A stretch of 64,000 bases of DNA, taken from Bugula neritina (taxonomy: Eukaryota > Bryozoa > Gymnolaemata > Cheilostomatida > Bugulidae). The DNA lies in NCBI GenBank assembly GCA_964035545.1, contig OZ037766.1, positions 4,751,722-4,815,721 on the forward strand, written 5' to 3'. The translations under genes and the position numbers were made by a program. This document shows, piece after piece, positions 1 to 13,119 of the stretch. Each line of letters begins with the position of its first letter. Within the stretch, counting starts at the first letter, position 1. Under the pieces are notes generated by a model, which saw only the letters and a list, made by a program, of their open reading frames with translations, was not told the origin of the DNA and did no database searches.

Positions 1-594
1 TTGTTAAATCAAAAAGTTAAGAAGCCTACAAGTCTCAAACTTTCTTACAGCCAAACGAAGCATTCATTAGCTATTGTTTGTTTCAATGGCATATATAGTT
101 ACAAAAGATCTAATTGTGATTAGAATCTTAATGAGTTGGCTGTTCTACACATGTTATGAGTGTTGCAGCAATAGACACAATGTACACTTTGTCAGATAAT
201 CAAAAACATAAGAAAGCTGGGCTCGTCTAATACTACTGAGCCTGCTACTGCCACATCAGGCTAATTGTGTCTGAAAGGACTACAGATTTCCTTCATTCAA
301 AGTTGGCCTCTTATTCACAGCCCAAGTGTTAAAGTACTGCATATGAAAACTATTTATTAAGCTAGCTAAAAGTATGTCAAAAAGTTTGAAACATGTTAAA
401 GTAATGGTTTTGCCAAGGATTCGAAGCAACTATTCTCTTCTAGATCAAACTCATATTCTATACAATCTAAGAAGGGCTAATTCATGAACTACAACATTCA
501 AGGATAAGATTCACTGCGCATAATTTCACGAATTCAATACCATCGGAGTAATGAGCATATTACGATTACAAAGTTTGAATTCTTAATTACTTAC
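1..594. other. Intron-like DNA downstream of the PX exon
   Basis: No convincing exon is visible on either strand. Because the PX exon at 595-835 (minus) ends in a consensus donor at its low-coordinate edge, this stretch is read as the start of that gene's first coding intron. The expected continuation of the PX fold (polyproline loop and C-terminal helices) was not found here. Confidence 0.5.
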
Positions 595-835
595 TAGTCT
601 TGAGGTTGAGTTTTGAGTTTCGTAACTCTGGAAACAGCTTAATCAGTTCATTGTGGAAGTGCTGAAGCTCATTAAATTTCCTTTTTATGGAGACAGAGCG
701 ATCATCTGTCCACTCTAAGTCAAGAACGTACATATACTCATTTTCGCCGTGTACTTTGGTAAATCCTGTACACCGAGCCACAGTCAATGCAAGGTTAGTC
801 ACGGTGGTTGAGGTACAGGTGCTGCTGGCCGACAT
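595..835 (-). CDS. PX-domain protein, first coding exon (partial)
   Basis: This exon encodes about 80 residues that look like the N-terminal half of a phosphoinositide-binding PX domain. After a short Ser/Thr leader, the pattern YVLDLEWTDD, SIKRKFNELQHFHNEL and FPELR matches beta3, the R-F helix and the FP turn of PX folds. The R before K-F is the usual phosphoinositide contact. The exon ends at 595 with donor GTAAGTAA in phase 1, and the rest of the gene lies beyond the window's left edge. I chose the Met at 835 because it precedes a compact PX start; an in-frame Met at 865 is also possible. The D-x-E/T-W-x-D spacing recalls SH3PXD2/p47phox-type PX domains, but no SH3 domain is present to confirm this. 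PX identity is fairly sure; the subfamily is not. Confidence 0.65.
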
Positions 836-865
836 TGCTCTCACATTGTGATGCCAGCAGAACAA

Positions 866-3800
866 CGCTTGCTGTCTGATTGTAAATTATGTTATTGTTA
901 TTTACTAATTACCGGCTCCAAGTAATTGTTGTGAAAAGTTGACTGCTCACTAGAAAAACATGTAAGGCAGCAGAAGTTGTTTATACATCCATACAGTTCT
1001 CCCGAGACCGTTGTGGCTCTTGTTATCAGAAGGAATATTGTTGGATATAATGTATCAAGTTCGAACAAGAGAATTGACTGAATACGGTTGAGGCGTTAGC
1101 TTAGTTCTATTCTTTCTTCATGAATACTAAATATACACTCAGCTGCACGCTTCAACTAGCTTTTTGAATAGCAGAAGAATAATAAATGAAGGATTGGTTG
1201 GAAGCTAATAGAAGGGGCGGTGCTTATGAAGAGTGTCGGATTTGCTAGGACTATTTGCTCAGGCACAGTGTCTACATAACAGCTCCTTCCCTACATCATG
1301 CAATAATCACTACCTCTCAACCTCTCACTTGAATATGACAAAAGTTTAAGTAGAGCAAAACCACTACAATAATGTGATACTGTCTAAACTAACAGCTGAA
1401 GTATAAATTACACAATAACAAAATTATTGTAAGGGAAAGTTTAGTATTGTAATAATTGCTACCATTTGAAGCACAGAAATGTTACCTTTAAAGGAAATCG
1501 AATCAGTTTTAATGAATTTGTTATGCTTAAGTGTTGACAATTATCTTAATTAATTTTGTTGGACATGAAAATTTGTTTGAATTCGAATGAAATCAAAATT
1601 ATCTTGACAAAAATTGAGTGTAGCACAAAGATCTTAAGTCATTCAGTTATTAGTCAAGCTGCCCATAGATTGGTAGCTCCAGCCATTTAGCCAAACAATT
1701 ACATATTTTATATTAGGCTAAAGGTATTTCTGTTGAAAGGCAAGTAAACTTTAAAATACAAGCTTAAAAGGTCAAGTGGTAACATTTTTTACAAGACAGG
1801 TAATCATAAAATAAGAAATTGCCTATCCGATTCTATCAATTTGAAAAAGTCATTTGACTAAATTCTAAAGAGAATATCTTTGCATACGAGTTTTCTACAG
1901 AGAGAAATCATGCTCTTCAATCTGGAAGTGGGATGGCGAGATATTCAGGGTTTAAATCTGAAAGTAGTGCGGCAAGATATTCAGGGGTTAGCTGTTCAGA
2001 TAGTAACAAATTTTAGGCCAGTAAAATCTTTAAGATTTAGGGTGGCTGTAAAAGATGCAAATAAGCATAAGGGAAAACTCTTGCAAAAATAAACAAGCAT
2101 ACATTAAATGAATATTATGTTTCCTGGAGGTATAATTTACTGCTCTGAGGAGGAACTGGCACTCTTCATTGGAATCTTATTCAAGGAGTTTTGAAAATAG
2201 GTTATAAGCCACTAATTACTCAACTTTGCTTTGTCAGCTTGAAATATTTTAGAATAAACTTCAATTGAGCTAAAAATTTCTTTATTGGCAATATTGTCCT
2301 GTATAGTAATCAATCATTATTCATTGATCATGCATTGTGTTAATTTTGTATATTTTCATTCACTGAGTATTTTCATTTGGCGGGGCGCAGAATGCAAGTC
2401 TTTGTGTATGTGATTGGTTGCAGCCCGTGAATGATACTGCAGTGCTTTCAAACTAGAAAGCTGTGCAGAGCTGAAGTATAATTTCTTCCTACTTGGTTAT
2501 TCTAATAGTTTTACATCTAATACGCTTGAAATTTTTATTTGATATACCGTTGTCCAACCCACGAATACATAATTTGGCTAAGTCATATAACATTCTTAGC
2601 TTTTCAAATTATTCCAAAATTAAAATGTGGTACAAAGTCCTAAACAAAAAATGGAATTCTGGGAAGTGCTGTGAAAAAAAATTACTCGTGTAGCCAATAG
2701 AATTTGAAGATTTGAGACCCACCTGCTCTACACTCTACAAATGAAAGAAATAACAGACTTTCAGAGTTGGTAAATGATAATCCTAATTTCTTAGCAATTC
2801 TACAGGTTTTATGAAATGCAACTGTTTTTTTTAAACTGAAAAAAACATGTTAGTATTAAAATTGGTTATATTCAACAACCATAGGAGTTGCTTTTAGCTT
2901 ATACTAATCTTCATTACTGTTACTCATAGTTCTTATATTTGTTGTTTGCTCTCGAATGTTCTTACTACACTTTTGGCTATTAAACTAATATAATTAATAC
3001 CTTTATTTTATACCAATCATTACCTTTTTGGTTTTTTTTATATATGAAAAATACCAAATTCTTTACACATAATTGTTTTGCCCTGCAACCAAGTCTCACA
3101 TTTGCTGTAAGTCATAAATATTTATTAATTTATTTCGATTAGAAAATGTGAAGTTATTGGATTTAATGTAAACTGCTCTAAAATGTAAAGTTGTTAAATG
3201 TGTGTTCAAACTAAAATTACTTTATATCTCATGGAAAAGGACTTCACTCTATGACTTCTAGGAATAGTATTGCTGTCTCATCAGTAGCCAAGTTGTTAAC
3301 ATAATATTTGAAGAGGGATGCTTTTGAACATAAATCTGAAAGTGTGCAATTTATAATGAGAACTGAAGACTCCACAATTCTTAGATTTAAAATCTAAGCT
3401 GTTGGTATGAAAGGGTAATAAATAATTAATGGAACGATGATACCGTTTCAAGAGCAATTTTGAATGATTACTGAAATTATGGATTTAGACTAAATTGCCA
3501 ATAGCGTCTCTTGTACTTACAGCATTGCAAAAATGTACATGTATAGTTTCCTATTATTTACATGATTATAGATAGAGATATTTTGAAAAAGTTGTTCCAC
3601 AGCCCAAGCTTCGTGTATTTTGAGCATGCTCCCGTCGATATGCATTTTAACTCTGGGGTCTCGTACATTATTGACGGAAGACTGAAACTCAGGAACACAC
3701 TAGCTTTTACATGCTGATATGGGCGTTTTCCAGCATTGATGTGATGTAATAAATATGTGCTTACCTGGATGCTTACACAAGACCTAATTATCCTAGAATT

Positions 3801-4521
3801 CTGATAGAGAAGTTGTAACTGGAGTCAAATCACTTCTGTAGAATAAATATAACACCAACATGTAGCTGTGTCCAGTTTCCTGAGAACCGAACCTTGTCCT
3901 ACGCCTGTAATCTGGTCAGGTGGTGCAAGAAGTCTTCGGGTGGTTTATTTGAGAAGATTAGTTGGCATCAGATAAAATTATTTTTGAAAAGTTACAGCAT
4001 CTATAATGATTTGCTAAACTATCATTTGTAGAGGCTTAAGTTTATTGAAGTTATCTGCACATACAAATTTTGACTGAGATTTAAAGCTTTATAACCACCA
4101 TCACTAGGTATAGTCATGATTTTATTCCCAACTTAAGTGTAATTGCTGAAATATAGTAAGTCTGCGTATCTTATAAGCTCTCAATTAGCACAAGTTTAAT
4201 AGCAACAAGAGAAGACAACTCTGTTTATAGAAGTTCAGCAGAAGACAAGAGACGATTAACATGGAATAAACTGGTGTGTTGAAAAGAGGTTGGGATAGTT
4301 TTCTTCACACTCATAGAAGAGGTTTTTATCTTAAATGTTAGCTGATCTACACGCTGCATAATATGTTCTGATGGACCGTAATAAATTCAATATGGGAATT
4401 TAGTTTTAGTGTTCCTTCATGTTTGATAAAAGCTATTTAAATATACTTTTACTTTCAAAAATTTGTAGTTTTTGAACAGTTTTAGTATGCAGAAGTTATC
4501 AAATCTTTGAATCAGAGCCAA
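866..4521. other. Intergenic AT-rich region
   Basis: This should hold the promoter of the minus-strand PX gene near 870-1200. Short open frames (for example 1880-2092) show no protein family signature and no splice context. I see no RNA gene or intact mobile element in it. Confidence 0.5.
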
Positions 4522-4796
4522 GTGCTACAGTACTTGCTGCCTTACTGTATGGTGCCGAGACCTGGAACATATACAGTGTGCAAGTTGACAGGCTGCAAGC
4601 ATATGTCATGTGACATCTACTCTCAATCAAGGATATATCTTGGAGGGACAAGATTACTAGCCAAGAAGTACTAAAGAGAGCTAGTTTAACATCTTTAAGA
4701 TCTACCCTCATTCAGATGAACTTGAGATGGCTAGGATATCTTGAGAAGATAGGCCATTGTCGTTTGCTTAGACGACTCCTTTATTCAAAGATTTAA
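4522..4796 (+). pseudogene. Decayed LINE reverse transcriptase C-terminal fragment
   Basis: Translating the plus strand gives a run that starts near VLAALLYGAETW, continues through SIKDISWRDKITSQEVLKRA and ends with LRWLGYLEKI and LLYSKI. The LYGAETW motif, the R-W-x-D-x-(I/V)-(T/S)-N/S-x-E-V-L-x-R-A block and the LRWLGH/Y-(V/L) block are the hallmark 3' part of many non-LTR retrotransposon ORF2 proteins, downstream of the RT core. The frame contains a TGA stop after about 30 residues and ends at a stop near 4796. No RT active-site motif, endonuclease or poly(A) tail is attached. It is a short dead remnant; the LINE clade cannot be assigned from this piece. Confidence 0.8.
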
Positions 4797-6675
4797 AAAC
4801 ACCATTAAGTGAAATATGAAGAAGATATATATGGAAAGCTATAGCTGGCAAAAAAGGCTAAATATAAAGAGAAGTCTCATAAGATCAAATTGATAACAGT
4901 CATTTGTGTAAGTTTTAGGCTGCGAATTGCTAGACACAAAATGCTTGCAATAATTTCCAACATTTTTGTTTCTAGTTGGTTAGCTAATCCCAGACACATC
5001 GGTTATAAAGCCTATTAACATCTAAGTGACATGTTGTATAATTTATAGAAAGTTATACCATGCATTATTAATGAGATACTGCAGACACAGGAGTACACAG
5101 CACCTACATGGTATATCAGGTTTATTCAGCTGTGTGAAAATACTTTTGGGTGACTACTTACTACTTACGCTATAAGTGATGTGAACATATTTACCTGAGG
5201 ACCAGATGTGGTGTATCTAATATAGATAACCAATATATATTTTAGTATATATTAATTAGAATAGAATGAGACCCCCCCCCCCACACACTCCCATAGATGA
5301 GATGTTTCAATCACACAAGGTTTTTGCCAGAAAGTTGCTGTAGACCTACATCCTTTAAAGTGAAAATAAAATATGAAGGCTGAAAGTTAAAATAAGTCAC
5401 CCAGTGATTGTTGGATCTTAGGATATTTGTATATTCTGCAATGAAACCAGTGTTGTGCTTTTGACTTAATTATTATACCATTTTTGAATAGTAGATATCT
5501 AAAAACATTGTTAAATAAATGTCATTGCAGCTTATTAAATATATAAGTGTAATTCTCATGCTTATTTATGGCTTGACTTTCTACCAATAAACTGGTTTAA
5601 AACATGTGGGCAGTCTTGCTTTTCACTATTGGAAGTTGAGAAAAATAGATTCAAATAATATTAAAAAAGAAAACATTACTCTTTAGAGGAATCAAATTTC
5701 GAACTGGCAAATGAGGATATACTAATAGAGTGGTATAAATTGTAAATTTGTTGATGGACTTTGATGCCAATGCTAAAAATTAAATGAGGACACATCATTT
5801 ACTGCTCATTTGAAAGATTTACAAGTTTACAAGAGAAGATAATTCTATGTAAAGTGCTCCTGAATATAAATAATACTACAATATTGACTGCTCAAGTAGT
5901 ATATATAATATAATCTGATATCAATCTTGTAAAACAGTAAGCCTCTGATTTATTTAACCAATTATGCTACGTGTGCTGCACTGAAACACAGCCTAATTCA
6001 CACTTATGTACATTAGACTTACGCAGGAATACTGCTTTTGCTGTGGTATTTTGCCAGATTAATCTATATTCACTAATGTAGTATTGGTTGAAGCTAATTG
6101 AGTTAGACATATAATATGTTAAAATGTTGTATTTTATTTAATATATTGCTGTCAATATTTATATGAATTTTAGACTGCAGTTCTCACAATGGAATTATTT
6201 TTTGGAAGCGTTTAGCTGTTCAACATTGAAAAGTCATCTTGGTGTTATTTTTCTAATGTCAATAATAAAATCTAAGCCCTATTATAATCGTGTTTATGTA
6301 GCCAGAGTTTCTTACTTTGTCTGTTTACTTTATGTGGGCCGCTACCAAGGGCCACAATACAGTAAATGTTAGATCTCTAGATACCCTGTGCTAATGCAGC
6401 CAACACAAACCTGCAGTCTATTGGTTTAGATTCAATTTCATTTTCATTGCTTACTGATTGAGTTGTTGAGTTTAATACAGTCTTTGTGTTATTAAGTTGG
6501 TAGCTAAGGACCGGCTGTATGCATTCTTATATTAACAACAAAACCTTTTCACATTAAAATCTCTTCTCGGGTCAATTAATCAGACTTTCACACTCATGCA
6601 TTTCTGTGTCATAGGATTTTCGACAGCTATTAGAGGATAACATTGGCAAACTTTCGTGTGGCTGTTGATGACACA
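4797..6675. other. Intergenic region upstream of the membrane-protein gene
   Basis: AT-rich with no recognisable coding exon. It contains a short poly-C/CA tract near 5271-5290. An ORF at 6163-6372 has no homology that I recognise. The last few hundred bases should contain the promoter and 5'UTR of the gene starting at 6676. Confidence 0.45.
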
Positions 6676-9600
6676 ATGTGGAGGTATTTGGCTTTCATCA
6701 CCCAGGTGTCAGGTTTTCTACTACTGACACATAGTTTTACTGCTAAAGCAGGTATGCAGAGATATTTATAGTCTTATAGATATTCCTTTGTTGTTAAAGT
6801 TATAGAATACAGTACAAAGTTTACTAGTGTTACATGAATTGTTGATGATAATATGCTTTTGTTTATATTTTCATGTTCATAACTCAGTCTTGTAGTAGCC
6901 AATCTATTCTAACCTTCATATTTTATATCTGGTTTAACTGAGTAGCTGTGAGAAATGTGTATAGCCATTCCAGTTTAGTAATATTTCTAGGGTGTGGTTA
7001 GGTATTGGACATAGTTGCTTAGTCTATTTCAGTGGTTTGTATAATTACCACCAACAGCCAAGATCTTTAACTTCAGTTCCATGATTGTTCTTTAGTCTAA
7101 AAGTCTGATGTTATATCAGCCAAACTGTAATGCATTAATAGAATTGAAATATCTAAAAGAACTGTAACCTATTTTTTACAACTTGAATATAATTACATTA
7201 CCTTGAGTTGTAAAACTGGATAAAAATAATTGCAATAATAGTCAACCTTTCAATAAATGTTTGCTCGTAGATTAAAAATACGTAACACAGCGGTGGTTAA
7301 AAATTAGTTTTCTAAATTGCCTTGTTCCCCCAGCTTTACCTAAAGTAATTTCAAGAATTGTTTGCTAATAGTCAGTATATAATTATATTATCATTAAAAA
7401 ATGGTAGTTTTGTTCCTCTCTGACTTGAAATGGCTGGTCAACTTCATAAAAAATGGTTTCTTTTCTGTGAGGTAATAATAACTTTGCTGTGAATGGCTGG
7501 TGTTAGAGCAAGAAGCCAATGGGCAATGACCTCTGTTGAAACTGGCTGATTTTTTCCCATTTCAAAGGAGCAAATATAAAAGCCATTTTCAATATAATAA
7601 ATAAAATTCAACTTCTGAGATCATTCAGTTTCATCCAACTATATTTTATATAAAATTATACGATGAACTCATAAGCTATATATGTGTGGTTATTGCCTTT
7701 ACTACTTGTTTACTGTTCATCCTATTGTTTATTTTATGCATAATTCTTCTACCTACTTACACTACCTCTATTTACACTATCTCTACTTACACTATCTCTA
7801 CTTACACTATCTCTACTTACACTATCTCTACTTACACTACCTACACTTACACATCTATACTTACGCTATCTCTACGTATATTCTATACTTTTATACAAGT
7901 CTACATGTAGCAAAATGTTAAGCAGTTTTAGAATTCTATACAGAAGCAAGTTTCTATAACTTGAAAGTTAGATTTTCAATCTGTTTGGTACATACATTTA
8001 TAGTTTTATCATTTAATTGGGAATGAGTCATTCCATTTCTTGCAGTTGGTTTGAATATTTAACTTAATACAATAGTTTATTTTACAGTTTGTAATATAAT
8101 TTCTATCAAGTATTACATAATATATGATTTATTTATAATAACATATTGTTGAGCTACGCATCATGATTTCTAGATGCTGACAATGCAACTACGACAATGG
8201 AAGCATCTGAGGAGAACGCTATCACAGCTCTATTTGGAAGCACGACTCTAGCACCAGTATGTACAAGACTACGCCACTAGTAATATAGTCTGTATACTAT
8301 ATAGTATCCATTAATATTCAGCCAGTGGGAGATGAAAATGCATGTTGCTATCTTCGTAGGCAGATCTAAGTTTATAAATCCATCTTTTATACTCTATTGA
8401 GGGGCTCTGCAGGCTAATTATGCATCAAAACCAATGCAGATATATACTTCATTATATAAGTATATACTATATACTATCATACTGATACCTGCCCTTTGAA
8501 ATTTAATAACTACTCTTTTTGTAGTAAATGTCAGATAAGTGGGCAAGCTTATAATTTTGGAAGGTTGCATTTCTGTTGATATATATAGAAATCTCCTTGT
8601 TTCTCCAATATGCATTGCTATATTAGATTGTTCAACAATTTTTCTATTATAATTACCTTTGGGTGACACACTTCAAGGAAAGTCACTGTTTTTATTATTG
8701 ATTGAGTTTTCAAATTGTTTCAGTCATACATTCTATATGTTTCAAGTTTGAATAGTTTATGCATTTCACAAATACAGTGTATGTATTTTTATTAATGTTT
8801 TGTGACTTTATCAGAAATTGTCCCCCTAATGTTTGCAGCCTACTGTAGTCCCAGAAGTGGTCACAACCCTTCTGCTGATTGGTGGTTGTGGATTATTCGG
8901 GCTAGCCTTAGCCAAGCTAGGTGACTGGTGCTATGATCGCCGTATGGCCACTAGAGATGACATCAGCAACGCTAGCGAGTATACCAAGAATATTCTACGA
9001 GCCAGGTGAATGGCTGAACTCAGCTGTAATATTTCCCAACTAATTTTTGTTGGTAATCCAGTAGACTGTAGTGAACGCCATATGCTCTAAAATGTGTAAA
9101 ACCTGCATTCGATCATTCCTTTAAACTCAATACAGTATTTGTTTAATTTATTTTATAATTTTTATTAGTTTTGTATTTTAATTATGTAAGTTAGTGAGCT
9201 GATTGTTAGGTGTTATAGACTAGAGAAGAGAGTGAGATGAATATATTTTTGCCTCTTTATGACAGAGAGTTGTCGTTGTGCGTGTAAAATTGACTGCCAT
9301 GTAATGTTTTGCTAAAGTTGTGTTTGGTTTGATTCCCTTTTACTAGACTGGGTGAGGTGAAGTCACTATTGAGAGCAAGGTATACGGTATAAGCTGTGAA
9401 TTCTCTTTATTATAGCCCTGCATAGCTGCTAAACGTTGAAGGATAAATTTAATGACGTACTCAATGCATGACTGTATTTGTCTTCCTGTATTGATCACTT
9501 TTTATTAGAAGTTAATACACTTTTACACTAGCTAAACACTGCTCCAAATTGATTGTTACCACAATTTCAATAGTTTGTCTTTCAGCAAGTTATTCAACTC

Positions 9601-11310
9601 TCGGACTGTATTAAGAATTCAACTCAATTCTTTTTAATCAATACCCTTGCATATGATCTGAGTAAATTCTAAGAAGCGTTATGCAATACTGAACTAGCTG
9701 ATTACTCACATTTACACTGCTTGCCTTATTTTACCTGCCACTGGGATATTTCGTCTAGCTGAGACATTTTAGTTTTATACTACATTTATTTCTACCTGCT
9801 GCATTTTTCTAATACCGGTTAGTGAGTAGTGTTTTTGCTTTTTATTTTTTATAAATGTTTCAAAACTGAACCTAAATCTCAATGTAAATATTATTTTACT
9901 CGCTTATAGACTGGCAGTAATGAAAATGAAAGGTGAGCCGGCCACAGATGATGACAAAGTGGCGAAGGCGGCAGCGTCAGCATGGATTGGTAATACAGTC
10001 AACCATAAAGACAAGCAGACGAATAACCCAGCTGACACAGAGCCCAAGGTAATAATATGGGGTTATGTGCCCGTGCATAGGGTGTCTGCAAAAACTGTTA
10101 AAACTCATTCCAAGCCTCATTCCAAGAATAGATTTTTCATTGAATGCTTGGAAATAGTTGCATCGAATGAAATCACAACCATAAGCTCATACAAACCACA
10201 TATTCATCCGTAGAGCATCCATTCCCATGGAAATGCAGTGATTGCAGCACCCATAGGTATCTGTATTGGTGCCGGGAAATTAGTTATTCAACTTTGCAGC
10301 TCACTCAAAGGGTGTCAGGGGATTGAGCATGAGCTAATAGCCATTGATATTTGTCTCAAGAGCTCATTAACTGATGGGAAATAAACTCCAACCATCTATC
10401 TCAGCTGGTTATCAATTAATGCTTTGAATAGCCAACAATGAATGACTTAATTTTAGTCAGAAAAAGAAAAACTTGACCAGCTAAGCTTTTATTTATCAGA
10501 CTCTTTATGTTATCCCTACATTTGTGTAAGTTCAGGGTTTTGATTCCATCACATAATTGTTGCTTAGTGCATTTTGAAGATGAAACAATCGCTATGATTA
10601 GTTATTCACAAGCATTTTGTCTCCTTTCTGGTCAATGATGATCTCTCCAAAGTTTAGGCAGGCACAATGATTTAATGACATTACATTATCTTGATATATA
10701 AAGAATAAGTTACTGAAAAGTCTTCACTCAAAAGTGTCTTCAGAACAAAACCAATACATTCATAGACTTTGTGTTGTATCTTCGCAAGTATTGTAGTAAT
10801 CCTGATATCACAAGATTTATAAAATATTATATACTATTTAGAATAAGTCTCGTTCAATACTGTGCATTATGTTAAACATCATAATAGTAATATCTTAAAT
10901 AATTTTTATAGATTTACTACAAGTTTGCAATATATGCCCAGTTTTCAGCATTCAGGGCCAGCGATTAATTAATACAAATATTTTCTGTATAACTGTACTG
11001 AGTTGTGTTGCAGGAAGCAACTGAAGTTAAAGAGGCAAGTGAAGATGTGGAGGCCGGTGTGACCACCCCTACCACAGACGAGAGAGCTGTAGAACAAGAA
11101 GCTATACAGACTCCACCAACTATAGTTACACCGACAGATACACCAAAGGTTGGGGCTCCTATGCCCTCTCCCCTAATTAATAACAAAGTATTTCCAGTTC
11201 CAGCAACCATTGAGGTGAAGGACGAGACTCCAAAGACTCGGGCTAATGCCTTGCCTCCTCTCCGATCACCTCTAAAATCAATAAATACACCAATCAGGTC
11301 TACCCGATAA
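6676..11310 (+). CDS. Unrecognised type I single-pass membrane protein, 264 aa, 6 exons
   Basis: Exons: 6676-6751, 8174-8256, 8839-9005, 9347-9379, 9910-10048, 11014-11310. They sum to 795 nt, exactly 265 codons with stop, and every junction is GT-AG with matching phase. Residues 1-25 form a signal peptide (MWRYLAFITQ then GFLLLTHSF, ending TAKA). A short lumenal or extracellular stretch of about 40 residues follows; it is acidic and Thr-rich and contains one N-x-T sequon (NATT). The membrane segment is VVTTLLLIGGCGLFGLALA at about residues 60-78. It is followed by a juxtamembrane WCYDRR and a long cytoplasmic tail of about 175 residues, ending in a Thr/Pro-rich region with acidic then basic character. 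Exon 4 is only 33 nt and in frame, so it may be alternatively skipped. I recognise no family; the architecture suggests a small receptor or adaptor-binding protein. Confidence 0.75.
7751..7866. repeat. 15-bp minisatellite in intron 1
   Basis: Tandem copies of a 15-bp unit, ACACTATCTCTACTT, with variants at both ends. It lies in intron 1 of the membrane-protein gene. The unit is a multiple of three, so it creates an artificial open frame of repeating YLHYL residues. Confidence 0.9.
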
Positions 11311-13119
11311 GTTCTACTCACTGCTGTGCGCCATGTTAGTGTGACATCATCTTCAGAACTGTTGGATGATGGGTATTTCTACCTTGATCTCTTCTTGCAC
11401 TACACCCATAGCTGTGTTGTCAGTGGACTTCCTTGGAGTACAGGACATTTAGAGTTTCGTTCTAGTTTTAAGTAAACCCAACGCCGACACACTAACTGTT
11501 GAAGGAATTGTATTATAAAAGAGACTAGATGGTTTCACCTTCAGTATGTCTCTTTAGTTTTATTGTTGAAAATAATTTTCCAAAGTATTTTTCTACAAGC
11601 TTCCAATTGTTGGTCTTAGCTGTTAAACAAATTGAACTTTATAAGTTAAGTGTGGAGCTCAACATATGAATCGAACTGTTGTATAATATGCATACAGCAG
11701 TGTTAGTATATGCATACAGCAGTGTTAGTGTATGCAGGCAGCATACTAAGTACAACGAACTGGCTGGCTTAGCACCTCTCTACTGCTATTCATACCCTCT
11801 GTACAACGTCCATTGAAAGGTGCTATTTCATTTCATTATGTCTAAATTATCCCTCTATTAGCTTGACTGTACAACTATTTTGTGCTTCTATACGTATGTT
11901 TACTGAAGTGTAGAGCTCCATTATGCAATATTCTTGTTTACATAAACATACTAAAATAATACAGCAAGTTGCTGAGAAAAAACTCTTGTTTCTATTGTTT
12001 AATGAACTAAATATTATAAACATACTAATATAATGAGCCATTGAAATGCAGCACGCAAGTCAGTTTATACAAGGGGTCTACTATATATGCTAATTCTCAT
12101 TCAATATCCTGTATATATACACTGCCTTCAATTGAGAGACCAAAGAGTCCTAGTTTATGTAATAGAAATTTATTCAATATGAAATGATAAAAGTATTAAT
12201 GCTGAACTACAAGCTATTTTTACTCTTTACGTCACTGTACAAGTTTTATTTACTCTGAAGAAAGCACCAAGTTTTACTAAATTCTTGGTGTTGAATTATA
12301 CATACTTGTAGTACTCTTCTATATTATAAAATGCTAAAAGCAGAAATTATTAAGTTAGCATAATTTAATTGTTAGTTATCATAAGCCGTTTTAATGCATA
12401 GGAGGGTCGTGTGATGCATGCTAGAAGAAATAATAGAGTGATCACTCCTAGTTTTTGGGTAAGATAACTTCGAAAAAATAACTTGTTGGATTCTGGCGGA
12501 ATCGAATTTTTCTGCAAAATTTTCCAGATGTATTGTACATTTTATTCGAATGCATGAAGTTGATATAAATAAAACATTTCAATGTTGCATATAATAAAAT
12601 TCACAGCTTCAAATCTCGTAGAAAAGATTGTTAAAAGTTTGTAACTAAACTAATTTCCTAGAAATGGATATACAAAAATTCAAAACACATATAATGTATA
12701 TAACAGTACCATCATGGAATTTCATACAAGTAAATAATATTAGGTAGTAAGGAATAGGTAGGACACAATACTTTTGATTCTTGCATAAACAATTTTTTTT
12801 AAAACAGTAAACCATTGCAAAAAATATAGGATTATACAACATATATAGTGTGTAGCATATCTAGTGTAAAGTATATAATATAGCATTAATAGCATATTAT
12901 AGAGTATAGCTGGTTTTGAATATATGAGTTAACATTAAAAACTGTTGAATAAAAGCAGACGACATCTCTACACTATACACTAACATCACAACGTCTAAAT
13001 TGTGTTTAGCTCAAGTCAAACATAAAAAATCTTTAAAAAATATGATTAATACATTGTATAATATAATACAGGCTTGGATAATAGCAGGTCTGAAAAAATG
13101 ATAGAAACTCTATGAATAG
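11311..13119. other. Converging 3' ends; contains a 22-bp tandem repeat
   Basis: This lies between the plus-strand membrane-protein gene and the minus-strand dehydrogenase. A 22-bp unit is repeated about 2.6 times at 11686-11742. AATAAA-type signals occur on the plus strand at 12568-12573 and on the minus strand at 12541-12546, so the two 3'UTRs may converge or overlap here; this is inference. No other coding exon is seen. Confidence 0.5.

Noticed and set aside
7682-7921. Open frames encoding YLHYLYLHY-like repeats
   Set aside because: Produced by a 15-bp intronic minisatellite; the unit length is a multiple of three, so openness is trivial.
10965-11321. Minus-strand 118-aa ORF opposite exon 6 of the membrane-protein gene
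   Set aside because: Mirror of a real exon with splice support on the plus strand; no recognisable domain.
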